Shown: positions 36,489 through 49,479 of the stretch, piece after piece | Numbering within the stretch: the stretch's first letter is position 1 | Layout: every line of letters starts with the position of its first letter | NCBI GenBank assembly: GCA_014529385.2 | Contig: CM043950.1 | Location: 75,337,935-75,401,934 of the forward strand | DNA from: Adiantum capillus-veneris | Lineage: Eukaryota; Streptophyta; Polypodiopsida; Polypodiales; Pteridaceae | Direction: 5' to 3' | Length of the DNA stretch: 64,000 bases | Notes under the pieces: model-generated | What the model saw: the letters and a program-made list of their open reading frames with translations, nothing else | Told to the model about the DNA's origin: nothing | The model's database searches: none | Position numbers and translations under genes: made by a program

Positions 36489-37060
36489 GCGGGGTCAACC
36501 ATGATAGAGTTACGCATGTTTTTCATATTTTCAACCATGATTTCTTTAATTTTGGTCGTGTGAATTGGTTAATTTTTTATATTGCTTTTGTTTTTTTTAA
36601 TCCTATGATAAAACATGGACTTGTAGCATACGTGGCATTCTAATAAACCCTATCAAGATTAGGCACACAGAGAGCGCACGAGCAACGCACACAGAGAAAG
36701 CAGGCGAGCAGCAAACACACAGAAATCGCACACGGATCGCACACAGTTGGAGTATATGCGCGCGTAGAGGAGCAAGCTCGGCATCGTACACAACACACAG
36801 GTGGAGTGCACAGGATTGAAAGTTCGCGCACAAGATAAAGAAACAGTAGCGTACACAACGCTTTCCAGAAGGGCAGGATCGGGCAGTCTTCTCGGGAGAC
36901 ATTGCACACCTCACGAATAGAGAAAAAACAGGTATTTCTCTCTCTCTCACTCTCTGTCTTTCTCCATATAGAGAAGATGGTTCTCTGTAACTCTTCTTGC
37001 ACACACACTCTCTCGTCAAAAGACAGAGATACATAGTTTAAAAGTATCCCCGCACACATA

Positions 37061-37330
37061 CACATATTCCCACACATCGTCTTCCTCTCTTCCACATACA
37101 TAACCACAATGAAATCTGTTATCTTGCTGTCTCTCTCTTGAAAATACATGCACATATTCCGACACATCGTCTTCCTCACTTCCACATACATAACCACAAT
37201 GAAATCTGTTATCTTGTTGTCTCTCTCTTGAAAATACGTGCACATATTCCCATACATCGTCTTCCTCTCTTCCACATACATAAACACAGTGAAATCTGTT
37301 ATCTTTCTCTCTCCTCTCTCTAAAAAACAG
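37061..37330. repeat. three 90-bp tandem repeats
   Basis: CACATATTCC..ACATCGT units begin at 37,061, 37,151 and 37,241, exactly 90 bp apart. Because 90 is a multiple of three, the minus strand reads as three similar 30-residue units (K-T-M-x-x-N-M-C). This open frame is better explained by the period than by protein coding. Confidence 0.9.
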
Positions 37331-37334
37331 GTAT

Positions 37335-37372
<38 letters not shown>

Positions 37373-38194
37373 ATCTGTATCTTGCTATCTCTCTCTTGAA
37401 AATACATGCTCATGTATGTGTGCGTCTGTGTTATCTATGTGTATGTATGTATATTTGTGTTATTTCATTGTAATACTCATACATAATGCAGATACACAAT
37501 TACACTTAATTACGATATGCATACATAGTATATATACATACATAAATATCACAAATAACTAACACATTGTAATACTAGTAAAATTGAATGGAAGACTTAC
37601 TTGCGTGATCTGTTAAAGTCGATTCTTGTAGCGAGTTCTGGATGTATGCTGAGTTGATTTTCCTCTAATCCATTTGTAGATATGATTGTAACTTCTGTTT
37701 CTCAAAAATAGTAGTGTTGTTTAGTGATACACCTAATGGACATAAATGGTTTAAACTAGGACATGTAGACCAAAAATACATGTATTTCTTTGGATGAATA
37801 TATACACTTTTTGGTGACCCTTACCACAAGTGGTGGACCTTGAGACCAGTGGACTATAAGGACCTCCAAACAATACCTTGTACACTCAATCCTTCTTGGT
37901 ATCTAGGTTGGACAAGTGGTGGACCTTGTTCAAATTCTCTAACCACTCTCTCTAACATGGTGACATAATTTAGGTGTGATAAATTCATATCTATGCAAAC
38001 TAATATCAGTTTAGGCTTGTTAATTTGAATTTGTTTGAATTTATGTACAATATAATGTTTTGAGGTTTGCATATTTGAATTTAGGTGGTATAATGATATC
38101 TTTTTGTGGTAAACTTGAATTTAAAATCAATTTCGCATGGAATATTTTAAATTTAAGTAGTAAAATTTAAATTTTTATAAAAAAAGTTTGAATT

Positions 38195-38275
38195 TTAAAA
38201 TTTGGGCGGGATATTTTAAAATTTAGGCGGGATATTTAAGATATGGGAGGAATATTTTAAATTTAGGCGGGAAGG
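38195..38275 (+). promoter_or_regulatory. cluster of GGCGGGA words (E2F-like)
   Basis: TTTGGGCGGGAT (38,201), TTTAGGCGGGAT (38,223), ATGGGAGGAAT (38,243) and TTTAGGCGGGAA (38,262) are spaced about 20 bp apart in very AT-rich DNA. GGCGGGAA is the E2F/DP consensus in plants. The cluster may equally be a short tandem repeat without regulatory meaning. Confidence 0.35.
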
Positions 38276-39430
38276 TTTTGAATTTATAGCGAGATCTCCC
38301 TTACATAAGAGAGTATAGGTTGGACAAGTGGTGGACCTTCAAGCTAGAGCATCCATGCTACTGGACATGATAGGTAGGGAATCTAGTTGAATATTGTACG
38401 TATAATATATATGTAATAGATCTAGCTTGGACAAGTGGTGGACCTTGGAACAAAACCCCATGTAAAACATATCATGCACATTCCAAGTGGTCAAAAACAA
38501 TATCATTTAAGATATAGCCTTATAGGTTGGACAAGTGTTGGACCTTAACACCCAGATATTCTTCATATAATGACATAGAGTGGAAAACTGGTGAATCTTG
38601 AGACCAAACCATGCTACTAGCGATAATAGCTTGGACAAGTGGTGGACCTTGAAAGTAAACCCCCCATCTACGAAATATAGTGGGTTTAAGGTATTTCGAT
38701 GGAGCCTATCATCTTGGAGACATCGTGCATCTTGCTTCTCTTCATGTTTCAATGGAGCCTATCTTGGACAAATGGTGGAGCATCCTTCTCTCCATGTTTC
38801 AATGGACCCTAGCTTGGACAAGTGGTGGACCTTTGCTTCTCTCTATTATTCAATAGAGTTAGCTTGGACAAGTGGTGGACCTTGGAACCAAACCGCCATG
38901 TAAAACCTATCATGGTCACTCCAAGTGGTGAGAGAGAATAACCTTTAAGATATAGCCTTATAGGTTGGACAAGTGGTGGACCTTAACACCCTAATATTCT
39001 TAATATAATGACATAGAGCGAAAAAGTGGTGAATCTTGAGACAAAACCACTCATGCTACTAGCACTAATAGCTTGGACAAGTGGTGGACCTTGAACGTAA
39101 ACCCCCCATGTTTCAATAGAGTTAGCTTCGACAAATGGTGGAGCATCCTTCTCACCATGTTTCAATGGAGCCTAGCTTAGACAAGTGGTGGACCTTTGCT
39201 TCTCTCTATGATTCAATAGAGTTAGCTTGGACAAGTGGTGGATCTTGGAACCAAAGCCCCATGTAAAACCTATCATGGTCACTCCAAGTGGTAATAAAGA
39301 ATAACCTTTAAGATGTAGCCTTATAGGTTGGACAAGTGGTGGACCTTAACACCCTAATATTCTTAATATAATGACATAGAGTGAAAAAGTGGTGAATCTT
39401 GAGAGAAAACCATTCATGCTACTAGCACTA

Positions 39431-42400
39431 ATAGCTTGGACAAGTGTTGGACCCTGAATGTAAACCCCTCATCTACGACATATCGTGGGTTTAATGTTTT
39501 TCGATGGAGCCTAGCATCTTGGAGACATGGTGCACCTTGCTTCTCCTCATGTTTCAATGGAGCCTACCTTGGAAAAATGGTGGAGCATCCTTCTCTCCAT
39601 GTTTCAATGGACCCTAGCTTAGACAAGGGGTGGACCTTTGCTTCCCTCTATGTTTCAATAGAGTTAGCTTGGACAAGTGGTGGACCTTGGAACCAAACCC
39701 CCATGTAAAACCTATCATGGTCAATCCAAGTAGTAAGAAAGAATAACCTTTAAGATGTAGCCTTATAGGTTGGACAAGTGGTGGACCTTAACACTCACAT
39801 ATTCTTAATAAAAGTGGTGAATCTTGAGACCAAACCACTCAGGCTATAACCAATAATAGCTTGGACAAGTGGTGGACCTTGAATGTAAACCCCCCATCTA
39901 CGAAATATCGTGGGTTTAATGTATTTCGATGGAGCCTAGCATCTTGGAGACATGGTGCAGCTTGCTTCTCGTCATGTTTCAATGGAGCCTATCTTGGACA
40001 AATGGTGGAGCATCCTTCTCTCCATGTTTCAATGGACCCTAGCTTGGACAAGTGGTGGAGCTTTGCTTCTCTCTATTCTTCAATACAGTTAGCTTGGACA
40101 AGTGGTGGACCTTGGAACTAAACCGCCATGTAAAACCTATCATGGTCACTCCAAGTGGTGAGAAAGAATAACCTTTAAGATATAGCCTTATAGGTTGGAC
40201 AAGTGGTGGACCTTAACACCCTAATATTCTTAATATAATGACATAGAGTGAAAAAGTGGTGAATCTTGAGACAAAACCACTCATGCTACTAGCACTAATA
40301 GCTTGGACAAGTGTTGGACCTTGAATGTAAACCCCTCATCTACGACATATCGTGGGTTTAATGTTTTTCGATGGAGCCTAGCATCTTGGAGACATGGTGC
40401 ACCTTGCTTCTCCTCATGTTTCAATGGAGGCTACCTTGGACAAATGTTGGAGCATCCTTCTCTCCATGTTTCAATGGACCCTAGCTTAGACAAGGGGTGG
40501 ACCTTTGCTTCTCTCTATGTTTCAATAGAGTTAGCTTGGACAAGTGGTGGACCTTGGAACCAAACCCCCATGTAAAACCTATCATGGTCACTCCAAGTAG
40601 TAAGAAAGAATAACCTTTAAGATGTAGCCTGATAGGTTGCACAAGTGGTGGACCTTAACACCCACATATTCTTAATAAAAGTGGTGAATCTTGAGACCAA
40701 ACCACTCAGGCTATAACCAATAATAGCTTGGACAAGTGGTGGACCTTGAATGTAAACCCCTCATCTACGAAATATCGTGGGTGTAATGTATTTCGATGGA
40801 GCCCAACATCTTGGAGACATGGTGCAGCTTGCTTCTCGTCATGTTTCAATGGAGCCTACCTTGGACAAATGGTAGAGCATCCTTCTCTCCATGTTTCAAT
40901 GGACCCTATCTTGGACAAGTGGTGGACCTTTGTTTCTCTCTATGTTTAAATAGAGTTAGCTTGGACAAGTGGTGGACCTTGGAACCAAACCCCCTTGTAA
41001 AACCTATCATGGTCACTCCAAGTGGTGAGAAAGAATGACCTTTAAGATATAGCCTTATAGGTTGGACAAGTGGTGGACCTTAACACCCTAATATTCTTAA
41101 TATAATGACATAGAGTGAAAAAGTGGTGAATCTTGAGACAAAACCACTCATGCTACTAGCACTAATAGCTTGGACAAGTGTTGGACCTTGAATGTAAACC
41201 CCTCATCTACAACATATCGTGGGTTTAATGTTTTTCGATGGAGCCTAGCATCTTGAAGACATGGTGCACCTTGCTTCTCCTCATGTTTCAATGGAGCCTA
41301 CCTTGGACAAATGGTGGAGCATCCTTCTCTCCATGTTTCAATGGACCCTAGCTTAGACAAGGGGTGGACCTTTGCTTCTCTCTATGTTTCATTAGCTTGG
41401 AAAAGTGGTGGACCTTGGAACCAAATCCCCATGTAAAACCTATCATGGTCACTCCAAGTAGTAAGAAAGAATAAGCTTTAAGATGTAGCCTTATAGGTTG
41501 GACAAGTGGTGGACCTTAACACCCACATATTCTTAATAAAAGTGGTGAATCTTGAGACCAAACCACTCAGGCTACTAGCAATAATAGCTTGGACAAGTGG
41601 TGGACCTTGAATGTAAACCCCTCATCTACGAAATATAGTGGGTTTAATGTATTTCGATGGAGCATAGCATCTTGGAGACATGGTGCAACTTGCTTCTCGT
41701 CATGTTTCAATGGAGCCTATCTTGGACAAATGGTGGAGCATCCTTCTCTCCATGTTTCAATGGACCCTAGCTTGGACAAGTGGTGGACCTTTGTTTCTCT
41801 CTATGTTTCAATAGAGTTAGCTTGGACAAGTGGTGGAGCTTGGAACCAAACCCCCATGTAAAACCTATCATGGTCACTCCAAGTGGTGAGAAAGAATGAC
41901 CTTTAAGATATAGCCTTATAGGTTGGACAAGTGGTGGACCTTAACACCCTAATAATCTTAATATAATGACAGAGTGAAAAAGTGGTGAATCTTGAGACAA
42001 AACCACTCATGCTACTAGCACTAATAGCTTGGCCAAGTGTTGGACCTTGAATATAAACCCCTCATCTACGACATATCGTGGGTTTAATGTTTTTCGATGG
42101 AGCCTAGCATCTTGGAGACATGGTGCACCTTGCTTCTCCTCATGTTTAAATGGAGGCTACCTTGGACAAATGGTGGAGCATCCTTCTCTCCATGTTTCAA
42201 TGGACCCTAGCTTAGACAAGGGGTGAACCTTTGCTTCTCTCTATGTTTCATTAGCTTGGACAAGTGGTGGACCTTGGAACCAAACCCCCATGTAAAACCT
42301 ATCATGGTCACTCCAAGTAGTAAGAAAGAATAACCTTTAAGATGTAGCCTGATAGGTTGCACAAGTGGTGGACCTTAACACCCACATATTCTTAATAAAA

Positions 42401-45040
42401 GTGGTGAATCTTGAGACCAAACCACTCAGGCTATAACCAATAATAGCTTGGACAAGTGGTGGACCTTGAATGTAAACCCCTCATCTACGAAATATCGTGG
42501 GTGTAATGTATTTCGATGGAGCCCAACATCTTGGAGACATGGTGCAGCTTGCTTCTCGTCATGTTTCAATGGAGCCTACCTTGGACAAATGGTAGAGCAT
42601 CCTTCTCTCCATGTTTCAATGGACCCTATCTTGGACAAGTGGTGGACCTTTGTTTCTCTCTATGTTTAAATAGAGTTAGCTTGGACAAGTGGTGGACCTT
42701 GGAACCAAACCCCCTTGTAAAACCTATCATGGTCACTCCAAGTGGTGAGAAAGAATGACCTTTAAGATATAGCCTTATAGGTTGGACAAGTGGTGGACCT
42801 TAACACCCTAATATTCTTAATATAATGACATAGAGTGAAAAAGTGGTGAATCTTGAGACAAAACCACTCATGCTACTAGCACTAATAGCTTGGACAAGTG
42901 TTGGACCTTGAATGTAAACCCCTCATCTACAACATATCGTGGGTTTAATGTTTTTCGATGGAGCCTAGCATCTTGAAGACATGGTGCACCTTGCTTCTCC
43001 TCATGTTTCAATGGAGCCTACCTTGGACAAATGGTGGAGCATCCTTCTCTCCATGTTTCAATGGACCCTAGCTTAGACAAGGGGTGGACCTTTGCTTCTC
43101 TCTATGTTTCATTAGCTTGGAAAAGTGGTGGACCTTGGAACCAAATCCCCATGTAAAACCTATCATGGTCACTCCAAGTAGTAAGAAAGAATAAGCTTTA
43201 AGATGTAGCCTTATAGGTTGGACAAGTGGTGGACCTTAACACCCACATATTCTTAATAAAAGTGGTGAATCTTGAGACCAAACCACTCAGGCTACTAGCA
43301 ATAATAGCTTGGACAAGTGGTGGACCTTGAATGTAAACCCCTCATCTACGAAATATAGTGGGTTTAATGTATTTCGATGGAGCATAGCATCTTGGAGACA
43401 TGGTGCAGCTTGCTTCTCGTCATGTTTCAATGGAGCCTACCTTGGACAAATGGTGGAGCATCCTTCTCTCCATGTTTCAATGGACCCTAGCTTGGACAAG
43501 TGGTGGACCTTTGTTTCTCTCTATGTTTCAATAGAGTTAGCTTGGACAAGTGGTGGACCTTGGAACCAAACCCCCATGTAAAACCTATCATGGTCACTCC
43601 AAGTGGTAATAAAGAATAACCTTTAAGATGTAGCCTTATAGGTTGGACAAGTGGTGGACCTTAACACGCGCATATTTTTAATATAATGACATAGAGTGGA
43701 AAAGTGGTGAATCTTGAGACCAAACCACTCAGGCTACTACTAATAATAGCTTGGACAAGTGTTGGACCTTGAATGCAAATCCCTCATCTATGACATATCG
43801 TGGGTTTAATGTTTTTCGATGGAGCCTAGCATCTTGGAGACATGGTGCACCTTGCTTCTCCTCATGTTTGAATGGAGCCTACCTTGGACAAATGGTGGAG
43901 CATCCTTCTCTCCATGTTTCAATGGACCCTAGCTTATACAAGGGGTGGACCTTTGCTTCTCTCTATGTTTCAATAGAGTTAGCTTGGACAAGTGGTGGAC
44001 CTTGGAACCAAACCCCCATGTAAAACCTATCATGGTCACTCCAAGTAGTAAGAAAGAATAACCTTTAAGATGTAGCCTGATAGGTTGCACAAGTGGTGGA
44101 CCTTAACACCCACATATTCTTAATAAAAGTGGTGAATCTTGAGACCAAACCACTCAGGCTACTAGCAATAATAGCTTGGACAAGTGGTGGACCTTGAATG
44201 TAAACCCCTCATCTAGGAAATATGGTGGGTTTAATGTATTTCGATGGAGCTTAGCATCTTGGAGACATGGTGCAACTTGCTTCTCATCATGTTTCAATGG
44301 AGCCTATCTTGGACAAATAGTGGAGCATCCTTCTCTCCATGTTTCAATGGACCCTAGCTTGGACAAGTGGTGGACCTTTGTTTCTCTCTATGTTTCAATA
44401 GAGTTAGCTTGGACAAGTGGTGGACCTTGGAACCAAACCCCCATGTAAAACCTATCATGGTCACTCCAAGTGGTAATAAAGAATAACCTTTAAGATGTAG
44501 CCTTATAGGTTGGACAAGTGGTGGACCTTAACACGCGCATATTTTTAATATAATGACATAGAGTGGAAAAGTGGTGAATCTTGAGACCAAACCACTCAGG
44601 CTACTACTAATAATAGCTTGGACAAGTGTTGGACCTTGAATGTAAACCCCTCATCTATGACATATCGTGGGTTTAATGTTTTTCGATGGAGCCTAGCATC
44701 TTGGAGACATGGTGCACCTTGCTTCTCCTCATGTTTAAATGGAGGCTACCTTGGACAAATGGTGGAGCATCCTTCTCTCCATGTTTCAATGGACCCTAGC
44801 TTAGACAAGGGGTGGACCTTTGCTTCTCTCTATGTTTCAATAGAGTTAGCTTGGACAAGTGGTGGACCTTGGAACCAAACCCCCATGTAAAACCTATCAT
44901 GGTCACTCCAAGTAGTAAGAAAGAATAACCTTTAAGATGTAGCCTGATAGGTTGCACAAGTGGTGGACCTTAACACCCACATATTCTTAATAAAAGTGGT
45001 GAATCTTGAGACCAAACCACTCAGGCTACTAGCAATAATA
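39431..45040 (+). repeat. higher-order dimer block of the array
   Basis: Monomer starts (AGCTTGGACAAGTG[G/T]TGGACCTTGAATG) fall near 39,431, 39,856, 40,298, 40,723, 41,166, 41,584, 42,024, 42,443, 42,886, 43,304, 43,746, 44,171 and 44,613. Spacing alternates about 425 and 440 bp, and the two types differ at G-T-G-T-T versus G-T-G-G-T and in their first linker. Confidence 0.9.
40560..43580 (+). repeat. 1,720-bp near-identical tandem duplication
   Basis: About 40,560-41,860 recurs at 42,280-43,580. Open frames at 40,728-40,949 and 42,448-42,669, and at 40,796-41,038 and 42,516-42,758, translate identically, exactly 1,720 bp apart. This equals four monomers (two dimers) and marks a recent unequal exchange, or possibly an assembly duplication. 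Confidence 0.9.
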
Positions 45041-48000
45041 GCTTGGACAAGTGGTGGACCTTGAATGTAAACCCCTCATCTAGAAATATGGTGGGTTTAA
45101 TGTATTTCGATGGAGCCTAGCATCTTGGAGACATGGTGCAACTTGCTTCTCGTCCATGTTTCAATGGAGCCTACCTGGACAAATGGTGGAGCATCCTTCT
45201 CTCCATGTTTCAATGGACCCTAGCTTAGACAAGGGGTGGACCTTTGCTTCTCTCTATGTTTCAATAGAGTTAGCTTGGACAAGTGTGGACCTTGAACCAA
45301 ACCCCCATGTAAAACCTATCATGGTCACTCCAAGTAGTAAGAAAAATAACCTTTAAGATGTAGCCTTATAGGTTGGACAAGTGGTGGACCTTAACACCCA
45401 CATATTCTTAATAAAAGTGGTGAATCTTGAGACCAAACCACTCACGCTACTAGCAAAAATAGCTAGGGATAACCATTAAGATATAGTCTTTCAAGGGTTG
45501 AGAAAGAATAACCATTAAGATATAGTCTTATAGGTTGGACAAGTGGTGGACCTTAACACCCAAATATTCTTAATATAATGATAGAGAGTGGAAAAGTGGT
45601 GAATCTTGAGAGCAAACCACTCATGCTACTAGCGATAATAGGTTGGACAAATTGTTGATCTTGAATGTAAACTCCCCATGTACAAAAATAACGTGGTTTA
45701 AGGTATTTCGATGGAGGCTAGCATCTTGGAGATGGTGCAGCTTGCTTCTCTTCATGTTTCAATGGAGTCTATCTTGGACAAATGGTGGAGCATCCTTCTC
45801 TCCATGTTTCAATAGACCCTAGCTTAGACAAGTGGTGGACCTTTGCTTCTCTCTATGTTTCAATAGAGTTAGCTTGGACAAGTGGTGGACCTTGGAACCA
45901 AACCCCCATGTAAAACCTTTCATGGTCACTCCAAGTGGTCAGAAAGAATAACCATTAAGATATAGTCTTATAGGTTGGACAAGTGGTGGACCTTAATACC
46001 CAATATTCTTAATATAATAACACAGAGTGAAAAAGTGGTGAATCTTGAGACCAAACCCCTCATGCTACTAGCGTTAATAGGTTGGACAACTGGTGGACCT
46101 TGAATGTAAACCTTCCATGTTTCAATAGAGTTAGCTTCGACAAATGGTGGAGCATCCTTCTCTCCATGTTTCAATGGAGCCTAGCTTGGACAAGTGGTGG
46201 ACCTTTTGCTTCTCTCTATGAGAAGAATAAAGTTAGCTTGGATAAGTGGTGGACCTTGGAACCAAACCCCTATGTAAAACATATCATGGACATTTCAAGT
46301 GGTGAGAAAGAATACCCTTTAAGATATACACTTATAGGTTGGACAAGTGGTCGACCTTAACACCTAGATCTTCTTTATATAATGACATAGAGTGGAAAGT
46401 GGTGAATCTTGAGACCAAACCACTCATGCTACTAGGGATAATAGCTTGGAAAAGTGACTGACCTTGACGTTAAACCCCACATGTAAACAATATCGTGGGT
46501 TTAAGGTATTTCAATGGATCCTAGAATCTTGGAGACATGGTGCAACTTGCTTCTTTTCATGTTTCAATGAAGCCTATCTTCCACCAATGGGGGATCATCC
46601 TTCTCTAAATGTCTCAGTGGAGCCTAGCTTGGACAAGTGGTGGACCTTTGCTTCTCTCTATGTTTCCATAGAGTTAGCTTGGACAAGTGGTGGACCTTGA
46701 AACCAAACCCCCATGTAAAACATATCATGGTCATTCCAAGTGGTGAGAATAATACCCTTTAAGATCTAGCCTTATAGGTTGGACAAGTGGTCGACCTTAA
46801 AACCTAGATCTTCATAATATAACGACATAGAGTGAAAAGTGGTAAATCTTGAGACCCAACCACTCATGCTACTAGGATAATAGCTTGGAAAAGTGACTGA
46901 CCCTTGACGTAAACCCCACATGTAAACAATATCGTGGGTTTAAGGTATTTCAATGGATCCTAGAATCTTGGAGACATGGTGCAGATTGCTTCCCTTCATG
47001 TTTCAATGGAGCCTATCTTGGACAAATGGTGGAGCATCCTTCTCTCCATGTTTCAATGGAGCCTAGCTTGGACAAGTGGTGGACCTTTGCTTCTCTCTAT
47101 GTTTCAATAGAGTTAGCTTGGACAAGTGGTGGGCCTTGGAACCAAACTCCCATGTAAAACCTATCTTGGTAACTCCAAGTGGTGAGAAAGAATAAAGTTT
47201 AAGATATGGCCTTATAGGTTGGACAAGTGGTGGACCTTAGCACCCATATATTCTTAATAGAATGACATAGAGTGGAAAAATGGTGAATCTTGAGACCAAA
47301 CCACTCATGCTACTAGAGATAATAGGTTGGACAAGTGGTGGACCTTGAATGTAAACCCCCCATGTACAAAATATCATGGGTTTGAGGTATTTCAATGGAG
47401 CCTAGCATCTTGGAGACATGGTGTAGCTTGCTTCTCTTCATGTTTCAATGGAGCGTATCTTGGACAAATGGTGGAGCATCCTTCTCTCCATGTTTCAATG
47501 GACCCTAGCTTGGACAAGTGGTGGACCTTTGATTCTCTCTATGTTTCAATAGAGTTAGCTTGGACAAGTGGTGGACCTTGAAACAAAACCCCCATGTAAA
47601 ACCTATGCTGGTCACTCCAAGTGGTGAGAAAGAATAACCCTTAAGATATAGCCTTATAGGTTGGACAAGTGGTGGACCTTAACACCCAAATATTCTTAAT
47701 ATAATGACATAGAGTGAAAAAGTGGTGAATCTTGAGACCAAACCACTCATGCTACTAGCGTTAATAGGTTGGACAAGTGGTGGACCTTGAATGTAAACCC
47801 CCCATGTTTCAATAGAGTTAGCTTCGACAAATGGTAGAGGATCCTTCTCTCCATGTTTCAATGGAGCCTAGCTTGGACAAGTGGTGGACCTTTGTTTCTC
47901 TCTATGTTTCAATAGAGTTAGCTTGGACAAGTGGTGGACCTTGGAGCCAAACCCCCATGTAAAACATATCATGGACATTTCAAGTGGTGAGAAAGAATAC

Positions 48001-49244
48001 CCTTTAAGATATACCCTTATAGGTTGGACAAGTGGTCGACCTTAACACCCAGATCTTCTTAACGTAATGACATAGAGTGGAAAAGTGGTGAATCTTCAGA
48101 CCAAACCACTCATGCTACTAGAGATAATAGGTTGGACAAGTGGTGGACCTTGAATGTAAACTCCCCATGTACAAAATATCATGGGTTTAAGGTATTTCAA
48201 TGATCTTAGCATCTTGGAGACATGGTGCAGCTTGCTTCTCTTCATGTTTCAATGGAGCCTATCTTGGACAAATGGTGGAGCATCCTTCTCTCCATGTTTC
48301 AATAGACCCTAGCTTAGACAAGTGGTGGACCTTTGCTTCTCTCTATGTTTCAATAGAGTTAGCTTGGACAAGTGGTGGAACTTGGAACCAAACCCCCATG
48401 TAAAACCTATCATGGTCATTCCAAGTGGTGAGAAAGAATACCCTTTAAGATATAGCCTTATAGGTTGGACAAGTGGTGGACCTTAACACCCAGATCTTCT
48501 TAATATAATGACATAGAGTAGAAAAGTGGTGAATCTTGACATCAAACCACTCATGCTACTAGTGATAATAGGTTGGACAAGTGGTGGACCTTGAATGTAA
48601 ACCCCCCATGTACGAAATATCATGGGTTTAAGATATTTCAATGGAGCCTAGCATTTTGGAGACATGGTGCAGCTTGCTTCTCTTCATGTTTCAATCAAAC
48701 CTGGCTTGGACAAATGGTGGAGCATCCTTCTCTCCATGTTTCAATGGAGCCTAGCTTGGACAAGTGGTGGACCTTTGATTCTCTCTATGTTTCAATAGAG
48801 TTAGCTTGGACAAGTGGTGGACCTTGGAACCATACCCCTATGTAAAACCCATCATGTGCATTCCAAGTGGTGGTAAATAATACCATTTAAGATATAGCCT
48901 TATAGGTTGGACAAGTGGTGGACCTTAACACCCAGATCTTCTTAATATAATGACATAGAGTGGAAAAGTGGTGAATCTTGAGACCAAACCACTCATGCTA
49001 CTAGGGATAATAGGTTGGACAAGTGGTGGACCTTGAATTTAAACCCCACATATACAAAATATCATGGGTTTAAGGTATTTCAATGGAGCCTAGCATCTCA
49101 AAGACATGGTGCATCTTGCTTCTCTTCATGTTTCAATGGAGCCTATTTTGGACAAATGGTGGAGCATCCTTCTCTCCATGTTTCAATGGACCCTAGATTG
49201 GACAAGTGGTGGACCTTTGCTTCTCTCTATGTTTCAATATAGTT

Positions 49245-49411
49245 AGCCTATATTAGACAATTAGTAGACCTCCAATCTCTCCATGTTGTCTAGAGCTAAG
49301 CTTGGACAAGTGGTGGACCTTACTTCTCCCTTCCCTTAGTTTACTAGCTTAAATGATCACTATGTATACTTGCTTAGATCTAGCTTGAACAAGTGGTGGA
49401 ACTTGTATTCA
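49245..49411 (+). repeat. border module, copy 1 (plus)
   Basis: The segment from CCTATATTAGACAATTAGTAG through GTTGTCTAGAGCTAAGC, one core repeat, CTTCCCTTAGTTTACTAG and ACTTGCTTAGATCTAGCTTG differs from normal monomers. It lies between the array and the first coding exon of the cassette, and it recurs inverted at 58,041-58,185 and 63,905-64,000. Confidence 0.85.
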
Positions 49412-49479
49412 CACAAACTTAATCCATTACAAAAAAGTATATGTTAAAATAACATTTGGTTTTTTTTGTTTCAGGAAAG

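Larger units (their letters stand above)
35781..37815. other. non-repeat island inside the array
   Basis: This interval lacks the 20-bp core. It contains a GC-rich patch (36,310-36,500), a 90-bp tandem repeat (37,061-37,330), a (TC)n tract at 37,338-37,366 and AT-rich flanks. Minus-strand frames up to 215 codons (36,640-37,287) arise from the tandem repeat and show no domain. It could be an insertion, or the promoter and first-exon region of the minus-strand DUF7869-type gene; neither is proven. Confidence 0.5.
37816..49244 (+). repeat. main hierarchical core-repeat array
   Basis: All units are in plus orientation. The basic unit is the 20-bp core TTGGACAAGTGGTGGACCTT plus a 30-45-bp linker such as CTTCTCTCTATGTTTCAATGG. 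About seven such sites, including degenerate ones like AGTGAAAAAGTGGTGAATCTTG, make a monomer of about 430 bp that ends in ATAGGTTGGACAAG..CTTAACACC. Between about 39.4 and 45.0 kb, two monomer types alternate to give a dimer of about 865 bp. Core sequence is far better kept than linkers. The repeated 73-90-codon frames here (reading L-D-K-W-W-T or A-W-T-S-G-G-P) are by-products of the repeats. Confidence 0.95.

Noticed and set aside
36603-37287. Minus-strand ORFs of 143 and 215 codons with 30-residue repeats
   Set aside because: The open frame follows from a 90-bp tandem repeat with a period divisible by three plus low-complexity sequence; no domain.
38598-49242. Family of similar 60-90-codon ORFs in the array (reading L-D-K-W-W-T..)
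   Set aside because: They come from the repeat itself: the same core gives different peptides in other frames, frames are broken at random by linker indels, and no start context or domain is shared.
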